The notes: generated by a model not told the origin, from the sequence alone. A stretch of 64,000 bases of DNA from a marine gamma proteobacterium HTCC2080 (GCA_000169115.1 AAVV01000011.1:62001-126000); one strand, 5' to 3'. Numbered from the stretch's first letter, positions 8,625 through 18,710 are shown. Numbers and translations are program-made.

Positions 8625-11021
8625 GTGTCGGGACTTACGAGGTTATGGCCTATATTTTTTCTGATGTTGACTGCCTCCCTCGCGAAAGCAGAGCCTTCTG
8701 TGACCTTCGCTTTGGATGATGGGCGTAATCTCTCGACCGCAGAACTGTATAGCGCGGGTTTCCCCGTAGGTGAGGTGCTTCAGGTTTCAAATGGCCGTGG
8801 GCGCACGTACGACGTCACAATTGTGAGGTCTACACTCTCCTCATTAGGCAATCGTTCTCTGTCAGGCACTACGAAAGGCAACGGCACGTTTGTGCTGGTC
8901 ATCACTGCCCACGGTCAGCTGCAAGGTTCATTAGCCAAAGGCCCTGACTTTTACAGAATTTTTTCTGAGGGCGGATCTCCCGCATTACAACAGCGGGATT
9001 ATTCTGCATTACCAACTCTTATTGATAAAGCTGCCGTCGCTCCAGAGCTTCGTCGGCCTGATTCCGGCAGGCAATTACTCGAACTTTACCCTATCGACGT
9101 TAAAACTCGTTCACTCTACAAGCAGGACAAAATCACAACTTCAGCTGCGGGCACTGGAACGGTTTACCCGGTGTATAACGCTGATACCGAGATTGATGTA
9201 CTGGTCTATTACGACAGCAAAATGTCGACACCAGAAGCCACTGTCGACTACCTATTTGAATACAGCAACCTAGCCTACGCTAGAACCGGAATTGCATTAA
9301 CGCTTAACCTTGCTGGGCTAATACCTGTGACGATTAGCAGTGCTCAGGACAATACTGCTGTTCTGGAGTTGCTGCAAAACAGAGAAGCCCCCTTTGTGCT
9401 AACCGATGAAGACCGAGTCGCACTCAATGCTGATCTCGTTCATGTCGTAAGAGTTGATAAGGGTGAAGAGGATGAGGTACCAAACTGTGGGCTGGCCTCT
9501 TACAGCGTCTACGAAGGCTTAGGGTATCGTGAGGAGACAAATGGCATCACAGAGTGGAAGCCCCAAGAGGGATTTGGAAGTTATTGTAGCGAAGACGCTT
9601 TCACCCACGAAATAGGCCACAACTTAGGCGCTGCGCATCACCGTGGTGACGATAATATTTATGCTGGTGGAGCTTACGACTACAGCTTTGGCACGGGGCG
9701 GTCCGCAGTGTTCAATACGATCATGGGGGCCTACAGAGATGCCTATGAAGAAACTGTTGCTGTATTCTCTAATCCCGACAGCGACTGCCTTGGTTACCCT
9801 TGCGGTGTGTCGCCTGCGTACTCTGATTCAGCAGATAACAAACGAACACTGAGTAACACAAAATTTATTGTTGCAGGTTATGAGGGCCGAGGGTTCGACT
9901 ATGCTGCAATTCAAGAGCAAGCCAGATATGCCTCTTGTGAGGATGGGACGCCTTACAGAGGGTTAGGTATAAGTAACAGCTCGCAGTACGCTGTTGAGGT
10001 AATGTCTCAAACGTTTCTGCGAGTAGACAGATCAACCTACTATACTGGCACGTTTGAAGAGGGTGAATTTGTTTTACCGGCCAGTGGGTACTCGGGCCGG
10101 GGTTATTGTGGCGAAGGGGTTGATCAGCCGTTTGGCTCAGAAATTACTGAAGCCTTTTTCACCTATAAAAATCCTGAGACGGGAGAGGAGGTGGAAGGCA
10201 CCCACATTTTTTTTGACGATGACTACGATGGCGACTACGGCGTAGTCCGAGCTGCGGCCGGAGCCAGTGGCTCAGTAGTAGGCCATCCCTCGATGCTCGC
10301 TAGAGTAGACGCTGAGGTAGAGATCACGTTTCAACCAGCCGACGGCTACAAACTGGATGAAGTAACGGGAACATGTCCGGGGTCGCTGCATTACAACGTG
10401 TATACAGCAGAGCCTCTTTATGGAGACTGCTGGGCGATAGCCAGCTTCGTAGCGGATGTCAGCTTTACTTCAGAAAAATCCTTAGATGAAATAAGTGAGG
10501 CCTATATTGGCTTACATGGCCGCGCGCCTGATCCAAATGGATTGGAGTACTGGGCACAAGAGCTCGACGATGCAGTTGCTGCCGGTAAGAGCTCTGGAGT
10601 TGCGCTAAAAAAGCTTACCAATGATATGACGCTTAGCGCTGAGTGGGCGTCGGGCATCGGCGCCAATAATGGTCTTATACAATCGGGGGCCGAAGCGATT
10701 GTGAGGGCGATGTATCTAAATTTATTCGCTCGTTCCGCGACTAACTCCGACGTCGCTTATTGGTCATCAGACCTCACCAGCGGTCGCGTTACCGAGTCCG
10801 AAATGGTTGTGCTGCTCATTACTGGTGCTAAAGCTAATGGGAATACTGATAGTGTCGTGTTGGACTATAAGCGGCAGGCGGCGCGCTACTATGCCTCAAA
10901 CGTATCGCAAAGTATTTTCACAAGAAGCAATGCAAAAGATGCGGTTGCTGATGTTACGAATCTGCAATCTTTAACCGCATCTGAGGGTGACACCGATGCA
11001 CTCGTTGAGGCATCTGGTTAG
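8625..11021 (+). CDS. secreted reprolysin-type metalloprotease with DUF4214
   Basis: 798 residues from a GTG start, with a signal peptide ending near SLAKA. The zinc site is HEIGHNLGAAH around residue 328, the extended metzincin motif HExxHxxGxxH of M12-type proteases. After the catalytic domain come a mid region, a divergent InlB-like beta repeat near 540-620 and a C-terminal DUF4214 domain near 622-790 (HGRAPDPNGLEYWAQEL, RVTESEMVVLLI). Its DUF4214 is close to those of the genes at 51.0 and 54.0 kb, but it lacks their C-terminal membrane tail. It is probably an extracellular protease; the substrate is unknown. Confidence 0.88.
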   Translation: MSGLTRLWPIFFLMLTASLAKAEPSVTFALDDGRNLSTAELYSAGFPVGEVLQVSNGRGRTYDVTIVRSTLSSLGNRSLSGTTKGNGTFVLVITAHGQLQGSLAKGPDFYRIFSEGGSPALQQRDYSALPTLIDKAAVAPELRRPDSGRQLLELYPIDVKTRSLYKQDKITTSAAGTGTVYPVYNADTEIDVLVYYDSKMSTPEATVDYLFEYSNLAYARTGIALTLNLAGLIPVTISSAQDNTAVLELLQNREAPFVLTDEDRVALNADLVHVVRVDKGEEDEVPNCGLASYSVYEGLGYREETNGITEWKPQEGFGSYCSEDAFTHEIGHNLGAAHHRGDDNIYAGGAYDYSFGTGRSAVFNTIMGAYRDAYEETVAVFSNPDSDCLGYPCGVSPAYSDSADNKRTLSNTKFIVAGYEGRGFDYAAIQEQARYASCEDGTPYRGLGISNSSQYAVEVMSQTFLRVDRSTYYTGTFEEGEFVLPASGYSGRGYCGEGVDQPFGSEITEAFFTYKNPETGEEVEGTHIFFDDDYDGDYGVVRAAAGASGSVVGHPSMLARVDAEVEITFQPADGYKLDEVTGTCPGSLHYNVYTAEPLYGDCWAIASFVADVSFTSEKSLDEISEAYIGLHGRAPDPNGLEYWAQELDDAVAAGKSSGVALKKLTNDMTLSAEWASGIGANNGLIQSGAEAIVRAMYLNLFARSATNSDVAYWSSDLTSGRVTESEMVVLLITGAKANGNTDSVVLDYKRQAARYYASNVSQSIFTRSNAKDAVADVTNLQSLTASEGDTDALVEASG

Positions 11022-11224
11022 GCCGCCTAGGGAGGGAGAAGCCAAAACCCTTGTCAGTACCTTTTTATAACTTGCGTGGCTGCCTAAACTGTCGCTAACC
11101 ATCACTTTTACCACTCGCTCTCGTAAGTTTCTGGCAGGGCCAATCCATCGTTGACGCTTTTTGCTAAAAATCTAATCTTACCCCCCGTATAGACTCGTCA
11201 GACCCTTTAGATCGGAAACAGTCA

Positions 11225-11689
11225 ATGAGAAACGCATCGATTTTTGCATTGATCAGCTTGGCATTAGTCGCTCCAGTCAAGGGTGCCGAACCAGGTCACC
11301 ACTTAAACAGCGTTTCGGCCTTTCTTGGAGTAACAAGCGAAGGCCGGCGTCAGCGGGCAAGCACACTGGGTCTGGAGTACGAGCGGCGACTCAGTGATAG
11401 GTGGTTTATTACGCCCGCAATAGAGCATGCGTTCGGTGATTTAGACTTTAGCATCGTAGCCTTGACCCTTGGTTATCGCTTAAATCGATGGGCAGTTTAT
11501 GCCGGCCCAGGCGTTGAGTGGGCCCAACATGAGGATGGTGCAGAAACTCAGAGCGAATTTTTATTTCGTACAGGAGTTTTATATGAGCTCGAAGTTGGCG
11601 ATTTGATCGTTTCCCCCCACGCAATGGTGGATTTCGTGGCTGATGACAAAGTCGCCGTAATTGGTGTCACTGTTGGCTTTAATTTTTAA
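11225..11689 (+). CDS. small outer-membrane beta-barrel-like protein
   Basis: 154 residues with a signal peptide ending near LVAPVKGA. Alternating hydrophobic and polar strands (RWFITPAIEHAFGDLDF, RWAVYAGPGVEWAQHE) and a terminal Phe (VGVTVGFNF) are typical of 8-stranded barrels of the OmpW/OMP_b-brl size. No close family can be named. It stands alone downstream of the metalloprotease. Confidence 0.6.
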   Translation: MRNASIFALISLALVAPVKGAEPGHHLNSVSAFLGVTSEGRRQRASTLGLEYERRLSDRWFITPAIEHAFGDLDFSIVALTLGYRLNRWAVYAGPGVEWAQHEDGAETQSEFLFRTGVLYELEVGDLIVSPHAMVDFVADDKVAVIGVTVGFNF

Positions 11690-11709
11690 GCTTGGTACCA
11701 AAGACACCG

Positions 11710-12009
11710 TTAGCTCCCAGCAGCAAATTGAACTGCGACGGCGAAAGCAGCGAGCAGGATTACACAAAACGCACTAAATTTAAGCGACTGGCCCAGCTTA
11801 AAATTCGTGCCCGCCCAAACCTGCGGGTATTCAGCGGCCAATGCTTTTGCCGCGTCCAGTGAGGGAATATCCCGCTTAAACGGGCGATGCATACCACGAC
11901 GCTGAAGGCTCCACAGCGTCGATCCACGTTGGCGGATAATATCGCCCACATGCGTGCCGCTTTCGTCGAAGACGGGCCAGTTGGAAGCTCTAGTGCGCGG
12001 GTTATTCAT
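11710..12009 (-). CDS. small protein with C-terminal membrane anchor
   Basis: 99 residues. The N-terminal two thirds are soluble and basic (RQRGSTLWSLQRRGMHRPFKR). The C-terminal segment FSAFCVILLAAFAVAVQFAA is a single transmembrane helix, so the topology is tail-anchored. It converges with the barrel gene. No family recognised. Confidence 0.5.
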   Translation of the reverse strand: MNNPRTRASNWPVFDESGTHVGDIIRQRGSTLWSLQRRGMHRPFKRDIPSLDAAKALAAEYPQVWAGTNFKLGQSLKFSAFCVILLAAFAVAVQFAAGS

Positions 12010-12214
12010 GGCTGATCAGAAACGCTTTTCTTTGGCGGGGCGACAAATGCTTGAGTCATTGAGCTCACCTTTTACCGTTAGGCTAAATTGCATCGTTGTA
12101 TCGAATAACGCTCGTGACGATTGCAGAGCCATCTATCCATGATCACCCAATAAAAGAACCTGTTTACCCTTTGTAGATTGTACAATGGCGGTTGAGACCC
12201 CATTCAGTCGCAAC

Positions 12215-12370
12215 TTATTCTCCCTCAAACAAACCCGTTGCCGCGCCTTCGTATCCTGCGCCTTTGCACACTAAAGTCTTCTCTTGTGCTGCCCCACTCT
12301 CCGCAGCCAGTAAAAGCATGGCGATAGACGCAATTGCGAAAATAAATGCGTTCAAACGTATTGATTTCAT
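12215..12370 (-). CDS. short secreted peptide, possibly truncated
   Basis: 51 residues from ATG 12370, with TAGGAG 9 nt upstream. A signal peptide (MKSIRLNAFIFAIASIAMLL...) precedes only about 25 mature residues. The signal peptide closely resembles that of the Rap1a/Tai-like gene at 60.06 kb (MKHIRLNAIIAAVGLAVMLL), so it may be a truncated relative or share an exported-peptide origin. Function unknown. Confidence 0.5.
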   Translation of the reverse strand: MKSIRLNAFIFAIASIAMLLLAAESGAAQEKTLVCKGAGYEGAATGLFEGE

Positions 12371-12833
12371 TATGGCTACTCCTAAAGTAATCGCATTATC
12401 GGAGAGACAAGCCTTCGGCGCCTTGTCATTAAGCGTCAACCTATTTGCGGGTAGCGCTGAACCGAAGAAAAGGTCGTTGGGGTGTGAGGAATAACGCTTA
12501 AACATAAAAGGTTGCAGCGGCGCTATGGCTTCCCTCGCCCTTCTAGTAGTGCTGGTAGACGGCTCAATCCTTTACCAAACTCACCAAGGCTACGAAGGGC
12601 CTCCGTAAAGTGACCAGCTGGGTTATTCTGCTCCGCTTAAAGGATAAGCGCTGGACATCAAGCGTCAATAACTGTGCCGAACGCGTCAGGCCTCCTCCTG
12701 GGGTTGCGTACTTCCTTTAAATGAGATCTGTCGCAGTTGGCCAACACCTTGGCGGCAACGGCACATCACCACTTTGCCTCTCTCACTCACACTGTCACCA
12801 CAGCCACAATAAATTCTGAGGGGGAACCACTAG
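12371..12833. other. intergenic, nothing recognised
   Basis: No coding frame with a ribosome site, repeat or RNA gene was recognised. Confidence 0.4.
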
Positions 12834-13211
12834 ATGAAACCCAATAAGGCGTTAGCAGCAAATTTGAAGGCCTACTTCGGGCTAAACAACCTCACCACTT
12901 ATGCGACTGGCAAGTTAGACACGGTATCCGAGGAAACCGTTCGGTCCTGCCTTTCAGGCAAAGTGGCCCCGTCTATTAACGCCGTACACGAGTTATGCAG
13001 CGTGGTCAGCGTCGATTCCATGATCATTCAGCGTAAAGAGTATCGAGCCCATCAGATACTGCACTCGGTAAGGGTAGGCCGTATTGCCGATGACCTAATG
13101 GAGCTTGATATCGATCAGCTAAAAACAATCGCCGAAATGGTTAAGGGCCTCATGCCGAAGCAAATGAGCGAATACGTCCCAGCTGACCTTGACCTCGAGG
13201 GCTGCAGTTAG
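12834..13211 (+). CDS. XRE-like helix-turn-helix protein
   Basis: 125 residues, ATG preceded by GAGGGGGAACCACTAG. The N-terminal 65 residues follow the Cro/C1 pattern: ALAANLKAYFGLNNLTTYAT, then TVSEETVRSCLSGKVAPSIN as recognition helix and turn, then AVHELCSVVSVD. The C-terminal half is helical (IADDLMELDIDQLKTIAEM), perhaps for dimerisation. It is probably a DNA-binding regulator. Its target is unknown and it has no obvious operon partner. Confidence 0.6.
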   Translation: MKPNKALAANLKAYFGLNNLTTYATGKLDTVSEETVRSCLSGKVAPSINAVHELCSVVSVDSMIIQRKEYRAHQILHSVRVGRIADDLMELDIDQLKTIAEMVKGLMPKQMSEYVPADLDLEGCS

Positions 13212-13579
13212 CCGTTTATAAGAAACACTGTTGCTTACAAACTAGCGGGACTCATCCGCCTGCCCTACCGGGCCTAGAGGGACAGTCTGTGGGGTCAATC
13301 GCAGCCTAAACTGTCTGTTGACTTGGTCGCTGCAAGATTAGGCATGTGACCGAACTTTTCTTGGCCTACCCTTTTGTAATACAGTCACCCCCAGCAAGGA
13401 ATCCATTGAAAAGCGTTTAGAAGTTGCAAGTCCCTGAACTGCAATAGCCTAATAAGATCACGAAATTTTCATACCTTGTGTGACGCTAGACAGGCAATTG
13501 ATTCAACTAATTTTATTTCTATGGCGGGTAGCCCATAAAGGTACCGAGGCTGTTAGTTAACAACGAAAGGAAACCAAGG
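13212..13579. other. intergenic, nothing recognised
   Basis: An A/T-rich leader precedes the acuI-like gene. No operator or riboswitch could be identified. Confidence 0.4.
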
Positions 13580-14563
13580 ATGTTTAACGCTTTGATCGCC
13601 AGACAAACTGATAGGGAGCAAACCGTGTCCCTTGAGACCCTGGAACTTAAGGATTTACCCGACAACGAAGTCCTTGTCCGCGTCGACTACAGCACGATCA
13701 ATTACAAAGACGGCTTAGCGCTGACCGGAACCCGACCCATCATACGCAGCTACCCCCTCGTGCCTGGCATTGATCTGGCGGGCGTGATCGAAAGTAGTCA
13801 GGACGAGCGTTGGCAGGTGGGCGACCGCGTTGTAGTTAACGGCTGGGGTATGGGCGAAGGCCACTGGGGTGGCTTGACTCAGTATGCGCAGGTCAAGAGT
13901 GATTGGCTGGTCAAGTTACCCGATGCCCTGTCAACCCGAGAGGCCATGTGTATTGGCACCGCGGGCTACACCGCGGCACTGTGCGTTGAGGCACTCATGA
14001 AACACGGCACCACGCCGGCAGAGGGTGACATTCTAGTCACCGGGGCAAGCGGCGGCGTGGGGAGCGTCGCGATTGCTCTATTGGCAGCTCAGGGCTTTAA
14101 CGTTGTTGCCTCGACGGGAAAAACCAACGAAGGCGCGTATCTCGAAGCACTGGGTGCCAGTGAGTACATTGATCGCGGCACCATGAGCACCGCGGGAAAC
14201 CCACTTCAAAAAGAACGCTGGGCTGGTGTTGTTGATGCCGTCGGAGGACAAACCCTTGCCAATGCCTGCGCGCAAACTCGCTATGGTGGAGCGGTTGCCG
14301 CTTGCGGCCTTGCCGAAAGCCCCGCGCTACCAGCGACCGTCATGCCATTCATATTACGAGGGATAACGCTCTATGGCATTGACAGTGTTATGGCGCCTTT
14401 GTCGGCCCGCGAGGGGGCTTGGCGGCGCTTAGCAGATGATCTCGACAGAACCCGGCTGGCAAGTATGGTCAAGGAAATCAGCTTAGCTGACGCGCTTGAT
14501 GTCGGGCCAGACGTACTCGCAGGAAAAATTCGTGGGCGACTACTTGTCAACGTTAATCGGTGA
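13580..14563 (+). CDS. acuI: acrylyl-CoA reductase (AcuI/YhdH family MDR)
   Basis: 327 residues, the usual length, with AAGGAAACCAAGG before ATG. It is a medium-chain reductase lacking the structural zinc lobe. AcuI/YhdH signatures are STINYKDGLALTG and PLVPGIDLAGVIESS at the N-terminus and the nucleotide-binding GASGGVGSVAIALLAAQGF near 155-173. Members reduce acryloyl-CoA to propionyl-CoA with NADPH, detoxifying acrylate in DMSP and propionate metabolism in marine bacteria. No other DMSP gene is in the window, so the in vivo substrate is inferred. Confidence 0.88.
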   Translation: MFNALIARQTDREQTVSLETLELKDLPDNEVLVRVDYSTINYKDGLALTGTRPIIRSYPLVPGIDLAGVIESSQDERWQVGDRVVVNGWGMGEGHWGGLTQYAQVKSDWLVKLPDALSTREAMCIGTAGYTAALCVEALMKHGTTPAEGDILVTGASGGVGSVAIALLAAQGFNVVASTGKTNEGAYLEALGASEYIDRGTMSTAGNPLQKERWAGVVDAVGGQTLANACAQTRYGGAVAACGLAESPALPATVMPFILRGITLYGIDSVMAPLSAREGAWRRLADDLDRTRLASMVKEISLADALDVGPDVLAGKIRGRLLVNVNR

Positions 14564-14596
14564 CCATATGGCCCAGCGGCCTTAAGACCGTCGTTG

Positions 14597-15205
14597 TTAA
14601 AAAAGTACTAGCGTCGAAACGATAACCATGAGCATGGCAGCCAGCTTGTTAAGCCAGCGTAGCTGAGCACCCGTGCTCATACGCTTACGCAACCACTGCC
14701 CGCTGAGAGCATAAAGACTCATAGACAGGAACTCGGTCACCATGATGACCGACAAAAATCCGGCCAGCTGATTGGCGATAGGCTCATCAGGCACCATAAA
14801 TCCGGGCAGTAGCGCCAGCATAAATGCCCAGCCTTTGGGGTTCATTACAGCCGTGGTGCAACCCAGTACCACCAAGGTTGGTACCGAGAGGCTTCCCTCG
14901 AGCCCGCCCTCGTTAATTGCCGGTTCAGACAGCCAAAGGGCGCGAGCAACCCATAACAGGTAGAGGGCTCCCACCACCATAATCCCCCGAAACCAAATAG
15001 GATCGAACCGCATCATATTCTGCAGCAACCATACGGTGATACTAACCACCACTGCCACACCGAAAAGCTCCCCAATCATCATCCATAGTGTGCGCTGATA
15101 GCCTTCTGAGATGCCCAAAGAAAACGCCAGCATCATGCACATGCCGGGGGTAAGCGACACCACGGCAATGGTGGGAATAAACAACATCAACAGTTCTGGT
15201 TTCAT
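14597..15205 (-). CDS. LysE/RhtB-family exporter
   Basis: 202 residues, normal for LysE translocators, with about six hydrophobic segments. The N-terminus VSLTPGMCMMLAFSLGISEG carries the family TPG(P) motif, and the middle has TTAVMNPKGWAFMLALLPGF. Members export amino acids or related small metabolites across the inner membrane. It is convergent with acuI and divergent from the flavoprotein gene. Substrate unknown. Confidence 0.85.
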   Translation of the reverse strand: MKPELLMLFIPTIAVVSLTPGMCMMLAFSLGISEGYQRTLWMMIGELFGVAVVVSITVWLLQNMMRFDPIWFRGIMVVGALYLLWVARALWLSEPAINEGGLEGSLSVPTLVVLGCTTAVMNPKGWAFMLALLPGFMVPDEPIANQLAGFLSVIMVTEFLSMSLYALSGQWLRKRMSTGAQLRWLNKLAAMLMVIVSTLVLF

Positions 15206-15255
15206 GTTAAAACATCATCTTGGGTAATTTATAAAAAGCCGGAGGGGCCTTCCAC

Positions 15256-16758
15256 ATGGTCAAAATACACGACTTCCTAATGCAGGTTATTGAATTCAGC
15301 GCCTTGCTCATGGCCACTTTAATTCTAGTCGGCGTTGTTACTGTCGTCGTGGTCTACATTATAGACGTCACTCAGTCTCAGCAGGCAATTCGTAAAAATT
15401 ACCCGGTGATTGGGCGCTTCCGCTACCTGTTCGAGCATATGGGCGTCTTTTTTAGACAATATTTTTTCGCGATGGATCGGGAAGAATTGCCATTTAACAG
15501 GGCACAGCGCGGCTGGATTGCCAGAGCAGCTAAAGATATTGACCACACCATTGCCTTCGGCTCAACCAAACCCATTCACACGCCAGGCGACATACTATTT
15601 CTCAACAGTGCATTTCCTAAGCTTGATGAAGAAACCCAGCAGTCAGCGAAAACCCCCCTGTGCTTTGGACGGGGTTATGCCCGTGCCCCCTACAAAACCC
15701 ATTCGGTATTTCACGTCTCTGCCATGAGCTATGGCGCATTATCGGCACCCGCCATTCAGGCCCTATCTATGGGTGCCGCCAAAGCCGGCATTTTACTCAA
15801 CACAGGGGAAGGCGGACTCGCCCCTTTTCATCTCAAAGGGCAATGCGACCTCGTCTTTCAAATTGGCACTGCAAAATATGGGGTACGTGACACTGATGGC
15901 ACCTTAAGTGATGACAAGCTCGAGGAGGTTGCCGCCCACGCTTCGGTCAAGATGTTCGAAATTAAGCTCTCTCAAGGCGCAAAACCTGGCAAGGGCGGCA
16001 TTTTACCGGCCGAAAAAGTGACTGAGGTTATTGCAAGCACAAGAGGGATACCCATGGGGCAAGATTCGCTGAGCCCCAATCGACACATTGATATCGGTTC
16101 GGTGAACGATCTACTAAGTATGATCCATCGAGTCAGAGAGGTAACCGGAAAACCCGTGGGTATTAAATTTGTCTTGGGTCAACCCGAGTGGCTCGATGAC
16201 TTCTGTAAGGCTATTCAGACTCAGGGACTAGACTACGCGCCAGATTTCGTGACGGTGGACAGTGCTGATGGTGGCACGGGCGCGGCACCACAAAGCTTAA
16301 TGGACAATGTAGGCCTGCCCGCTGACAGCAGCCTGCCTTGGGTCGTCGATAAGCTGATTGAGTATGGGCTCAGAGAACGGATCAAAGTTATGGCATCCGG
16401 GAAGATGAGTACTCCCTCCGGTGTGGCTGCGGCACTTTGCTTAGGCGCTGACAGTGTCAATACAGCTCGAGGATTTATGTTTGCCCTAGGTTGCATTCAG
16501 GCTCTGCAATGCAACAAAAACACCTGCCCAACAGGTATTACAACCCATGACCCAAAACTGCAGAAGGGTCTTGATCCTGAGCTTAAAGCTGTTCGGGTGG
16601 CGAACTACGCGAGAAACCTTTTGCATGAAGTCGAGGTCGTTGCCCACAGTTGCGGCGTGCTCAATCCTTACGAGCTAGGTAGAGAGCATGCCTACCTGGT
16701 GACTGCTAACGGCCTGCCCCAGCGATTGACCGATCGCTACCCCAATACGGCCACCTAG
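15256..16758 (+). CDS. membrane-anchored FMN-binding glutamate-synthase-like protein
   Basis: 500 residues. An N-terminal hydrophobic helix (residues 10-38) anchors a domain like the FMN/Fe-S half of GltB: SAMSYGALSAPAIQALSMGA, NTGEGGLAPFH, KPGKGGILPAEKV, DSADGGTGAAP and the 3Fe-4S cysteines CIQALQCNKNTCPTG. There is no glutaminase domain. It belongs to the stand-alone FMN-binding glutamate synthase family, whose physiological reaction is poorly defined. The downstream GGDEF-like gene begins 17 nt after its stop, suggesting cotranscription. Confidence 0.88.
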   Translation: MVKIHDFLMQVIEFSALLMATLILVGVVTVVVVYIIDVTQSQQAIRKNYPVIGRFRYLFEHMGVFFRQYFFAMDREELPFNRAQRGWIARAAKDIDHTIAFGSTKPIHTPGDILFLNSAFPKLDEETQQSAKTPLCFGRGYARAPYKTHSVFHVSAMSYGALSAPAIQALSMGAAKAGILLNTGEGGLAPFHLKGQCDLVFQIGTAKYGVRDTDGTLSDDKLEEVAAHASVKMFEIKLSQGAKPGKGGILPAEKVTEVIASTRGIPMGQDSLSPNRHIDIGSVNDLLSMIHRVREVTGKPVGIKFVLGQPEWLDDFCKAIQTQGLDYAPDFVTVDSADGGTGAAPQSLMDNVGLPADSSLPWVVDKLIEYGLRERIKVMASGKMSTPSGVAAALCLGADSVNTARGFMFALGCIQALQCNKNTCPTGITTHDPKLQKGLDPELKAVRVANYARNLLHEVEVVAHSCGVLNPYELGREHAYLVTANGLPQRLTDRYPNTAT

Positions 16759-16774
16759 CGCCTCGATTATCCCG

Positions 16775-18166
16775 TTGCGCTTGCCTCCAGATTTGCCAAA
16801 ACTTCTCATCCCTATTGTGGTTACACTGCTTGGCACTGTTGTTTTAACAATAGGGCTTAGTTTTGGCGCACTAGAGCAACGAAAAACACAGCTGGCAGTC
16901 TCTGCTCAAGACATGGTGTCGATCAACGCGACGCTTTCCCCGCTTTTACACTTCAGAAACCAATCTGCGATCCGAGAAGCGCTCTTACTAAAATTGCGCC
17001 TTGAAACAAAACCCCAAAAAATATGGTTGCGTGTGCTTCATGTTGACGGGGAAATTTTAGCTAAGGCCCCGCGACGTGACAGTGATCGCGGCACAACCCA
17101 ATTTATCAGAACGTTTAGAAATAGATTGGAGGTGCTGACCGCCGTAGACTTATTTGCGCACAACAGCGAAGCGCACTACCGAGGAGCTTTAGCGGCCATT
17201 CCCTTCATGGATGCACAGTTCAAAATGTCTACGCCCGTCTTTTCCCTTATTGATCCACTGCGCACAGATGTACCGCGATCTGCTTATCAACAAACCCTGT
17301 TACAGAAGGCTGACCAGCCCCTCCCGTTTGTCGCAGGCTATATTGAGCAGGGAATTTTCCTCGGCGACATTCTCGAAACTATTATTCCTACACTTTGGCA
17401 AGCACTCATAATGTCGATGATAATAAGCGCCACAATGCTGCTGGCGTTTTATTATTTCGCGGTTCGATCGCGGGTAAGCATTAGCCAGCGCACAGCACAG
17501 ACAGAGCGATCTGATCAGAAGAACCTGCCCCAAAAAATGGAATCCGCTCGTAGCGTCCCAACCAACGATGAGACAACATCAGCGCCGGAAGATCGACTCA
17601 CTGAGCCGTCACTGGATGAGACGCGCTCAAATATTGGTGACCCCGCTACTCTCGACCCAGTGACAAGTTTGCCTGACCGTCATCAGTTGCTGGAGCATAT
17701 GGCACAGGGTATGCGTGTTGCAGCAGCAGAGCATCGCTGCATGGGTTTAGTTCTAATCGAGGTTTGTAGCATCCGAGACATCCTAAGAACAAGGGGTCGG
17801 GAAGTCAGCGATAACGTCCTGAGAGAAATGACATCGCGCATCTTAAATTCAATCCGCCGGTCCGATTTTGCCAGCCGTGGTTACGATGCCCTTGGTGAGG
17901 CTATTTTGGACGCGGATCAGTTTTGTATCGTCCTTTGTGATCTAGATAATATTCAGGGTGTTGGCTCCGCGGCAGAGCGACTGCTGGGCCAGCTAAGACT
18001 GCCCGTGACCGTGGCTGACGAAGCCCTGTGTCTCAACGTAGTCGCTAGCGCTGCCACGGCACCGCAGCACAGCAAAACCCCCGAGGGACTTATAATTGCT
18101 GCCAAATCTGCGCTAATTCAGGCACGTGAATCCAGAGCACCCAATACGATTCTATTTTCTTCCTAG
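16775..18166 (+). CDS. membrane protein with degenerate GGDEF domain
   Basis: About 463 residues from a TTG start. No ATG precedes the first membrane helix, so TTG at 16775 or 16781 is chosen with doubt. Order: TM helix (about 10-30), periplasmic sensor-like region, second TM (about 208-230), low-complexity linker rich in Glu, Ser and Thr, then a GGDEF-fold domain from DPVTSLPDRHQLLEHM (about 297). The signature loop reads ILDADQF near residue 377 instead of GGDEF, so cyclase activity is unlikely. It probably acts as a receptor or scaffold. It follows the flavoprotein gene by 17 nt. Confidence 0.75.
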   Translation: MRLPPDLPKLLIPIVVTLLGTVVLTIGLSFGALEQRKTQLAVSAQDMVSINATLSPLLHFRNQSAIREALLLKLRLETKPQKIWLRVLHVDGEILAKAPRRDSDRGTTQFIRTFRNRLEVLTAVDLFAHNSEAHYRGALAAIPFMDAQFKMSTPVFSLIDPLRTDVPRSAYQQTLLQKADQPLPFVAGYIEQGIFLGDILETIIPTLWQALIMSMIISATMLLAFYYFAVRSRVSISQRTAQTERSDQKNLPQKMESARSVPTNDETTSAPEDRLTEPSLDETRSNIGDPATLDPVTSLPDRHQLLEHMAQGMRVAAAEHRCMGLVLIEVCSIRDILRTRGREVSDNVLREMTSRILNSIRRSDFASRGYDALGEAILDADQFCIVLCDLDNIQGVGSAAERLLGQLRLPVTVADEALCLNVVASAATAPQHSKTPEGLIIAAKSALIQARESRAPNTILFSS

Positions 18167-18428
18167 CGAAGTTTTTACGCTGAGTGTGGCTAGCTGCCCA
18201 AGTCGCCTTGGGCTCAGAGAAATATCGGCCACAGAGGCTAGGACTGGCAGTGCAGCAACTCGCTTTATGTTATCAACGCAGGCAATCAGCGCAAAAACGC
18301 TGGCCACTAGAAGCGTCTAATGGGTTTGGCGATTAAACTTACTATGCCCCAGAAAGAGACCCGACGTAAAAATTGCAGGCATGCAAACGTTTTATGCGTC
18401 GCACCACAGAGGTAATACACGATGCCAT

Positions 18429-18710
18429 TTAGGACTGCTCGTTTTCCAGTTCTGCCCCCGCCCCGCTTAATTCAGCTTTGCGAGCTTCCTGCACCTGATT
18501 CATGCAATCACGAAAGCTGTCAACAACTTTGTCTACACCTGACGGATTGAGGCCCCCGGTATTTCCTGCCACTGAAAATGTCGAATAAACCGCGCCAGCG
18601 GTGAGCATTGACCATGAAATAACATGCACAGGCACACCACTGTCCTTCAATTCATTCGCTACGCTGATGAATCGGTTAGTGGCTTCCATTTGTTGATCTT
18701 GATCAGACAT
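18429..18710 (-). CDS. DUF3144-like small protein
   Basis: 93 residues from ATG 18710, with GGGAG about 10 nt upstream; a longer frame lacks a site. The core NRFISVANELKDSGVPVHVI and the following Ala-rich helix resemble the DUF3144 layout (FI.LAN then a small-residue helix). The C-terminus is charged and helical. Cytoplasmic, function unknown. The match is by pattern only. Confidence 0.55.
   Translation of the reverse strand: MSDQDQQMEATNRFISVANELKDSGVPVHVISWSMLTAGAVYSTFSVAGNTGGLNPSGVDKVVDSFRDCMNQVQEARKAELSGAGAELENEQS

Noticed and set aside
13580-14563. A DMSP-degradation cluster around acuI
   Set aside because: No DMSP lyase, AcuR or AcuK-like gene is adjacent; only the reductase is present.
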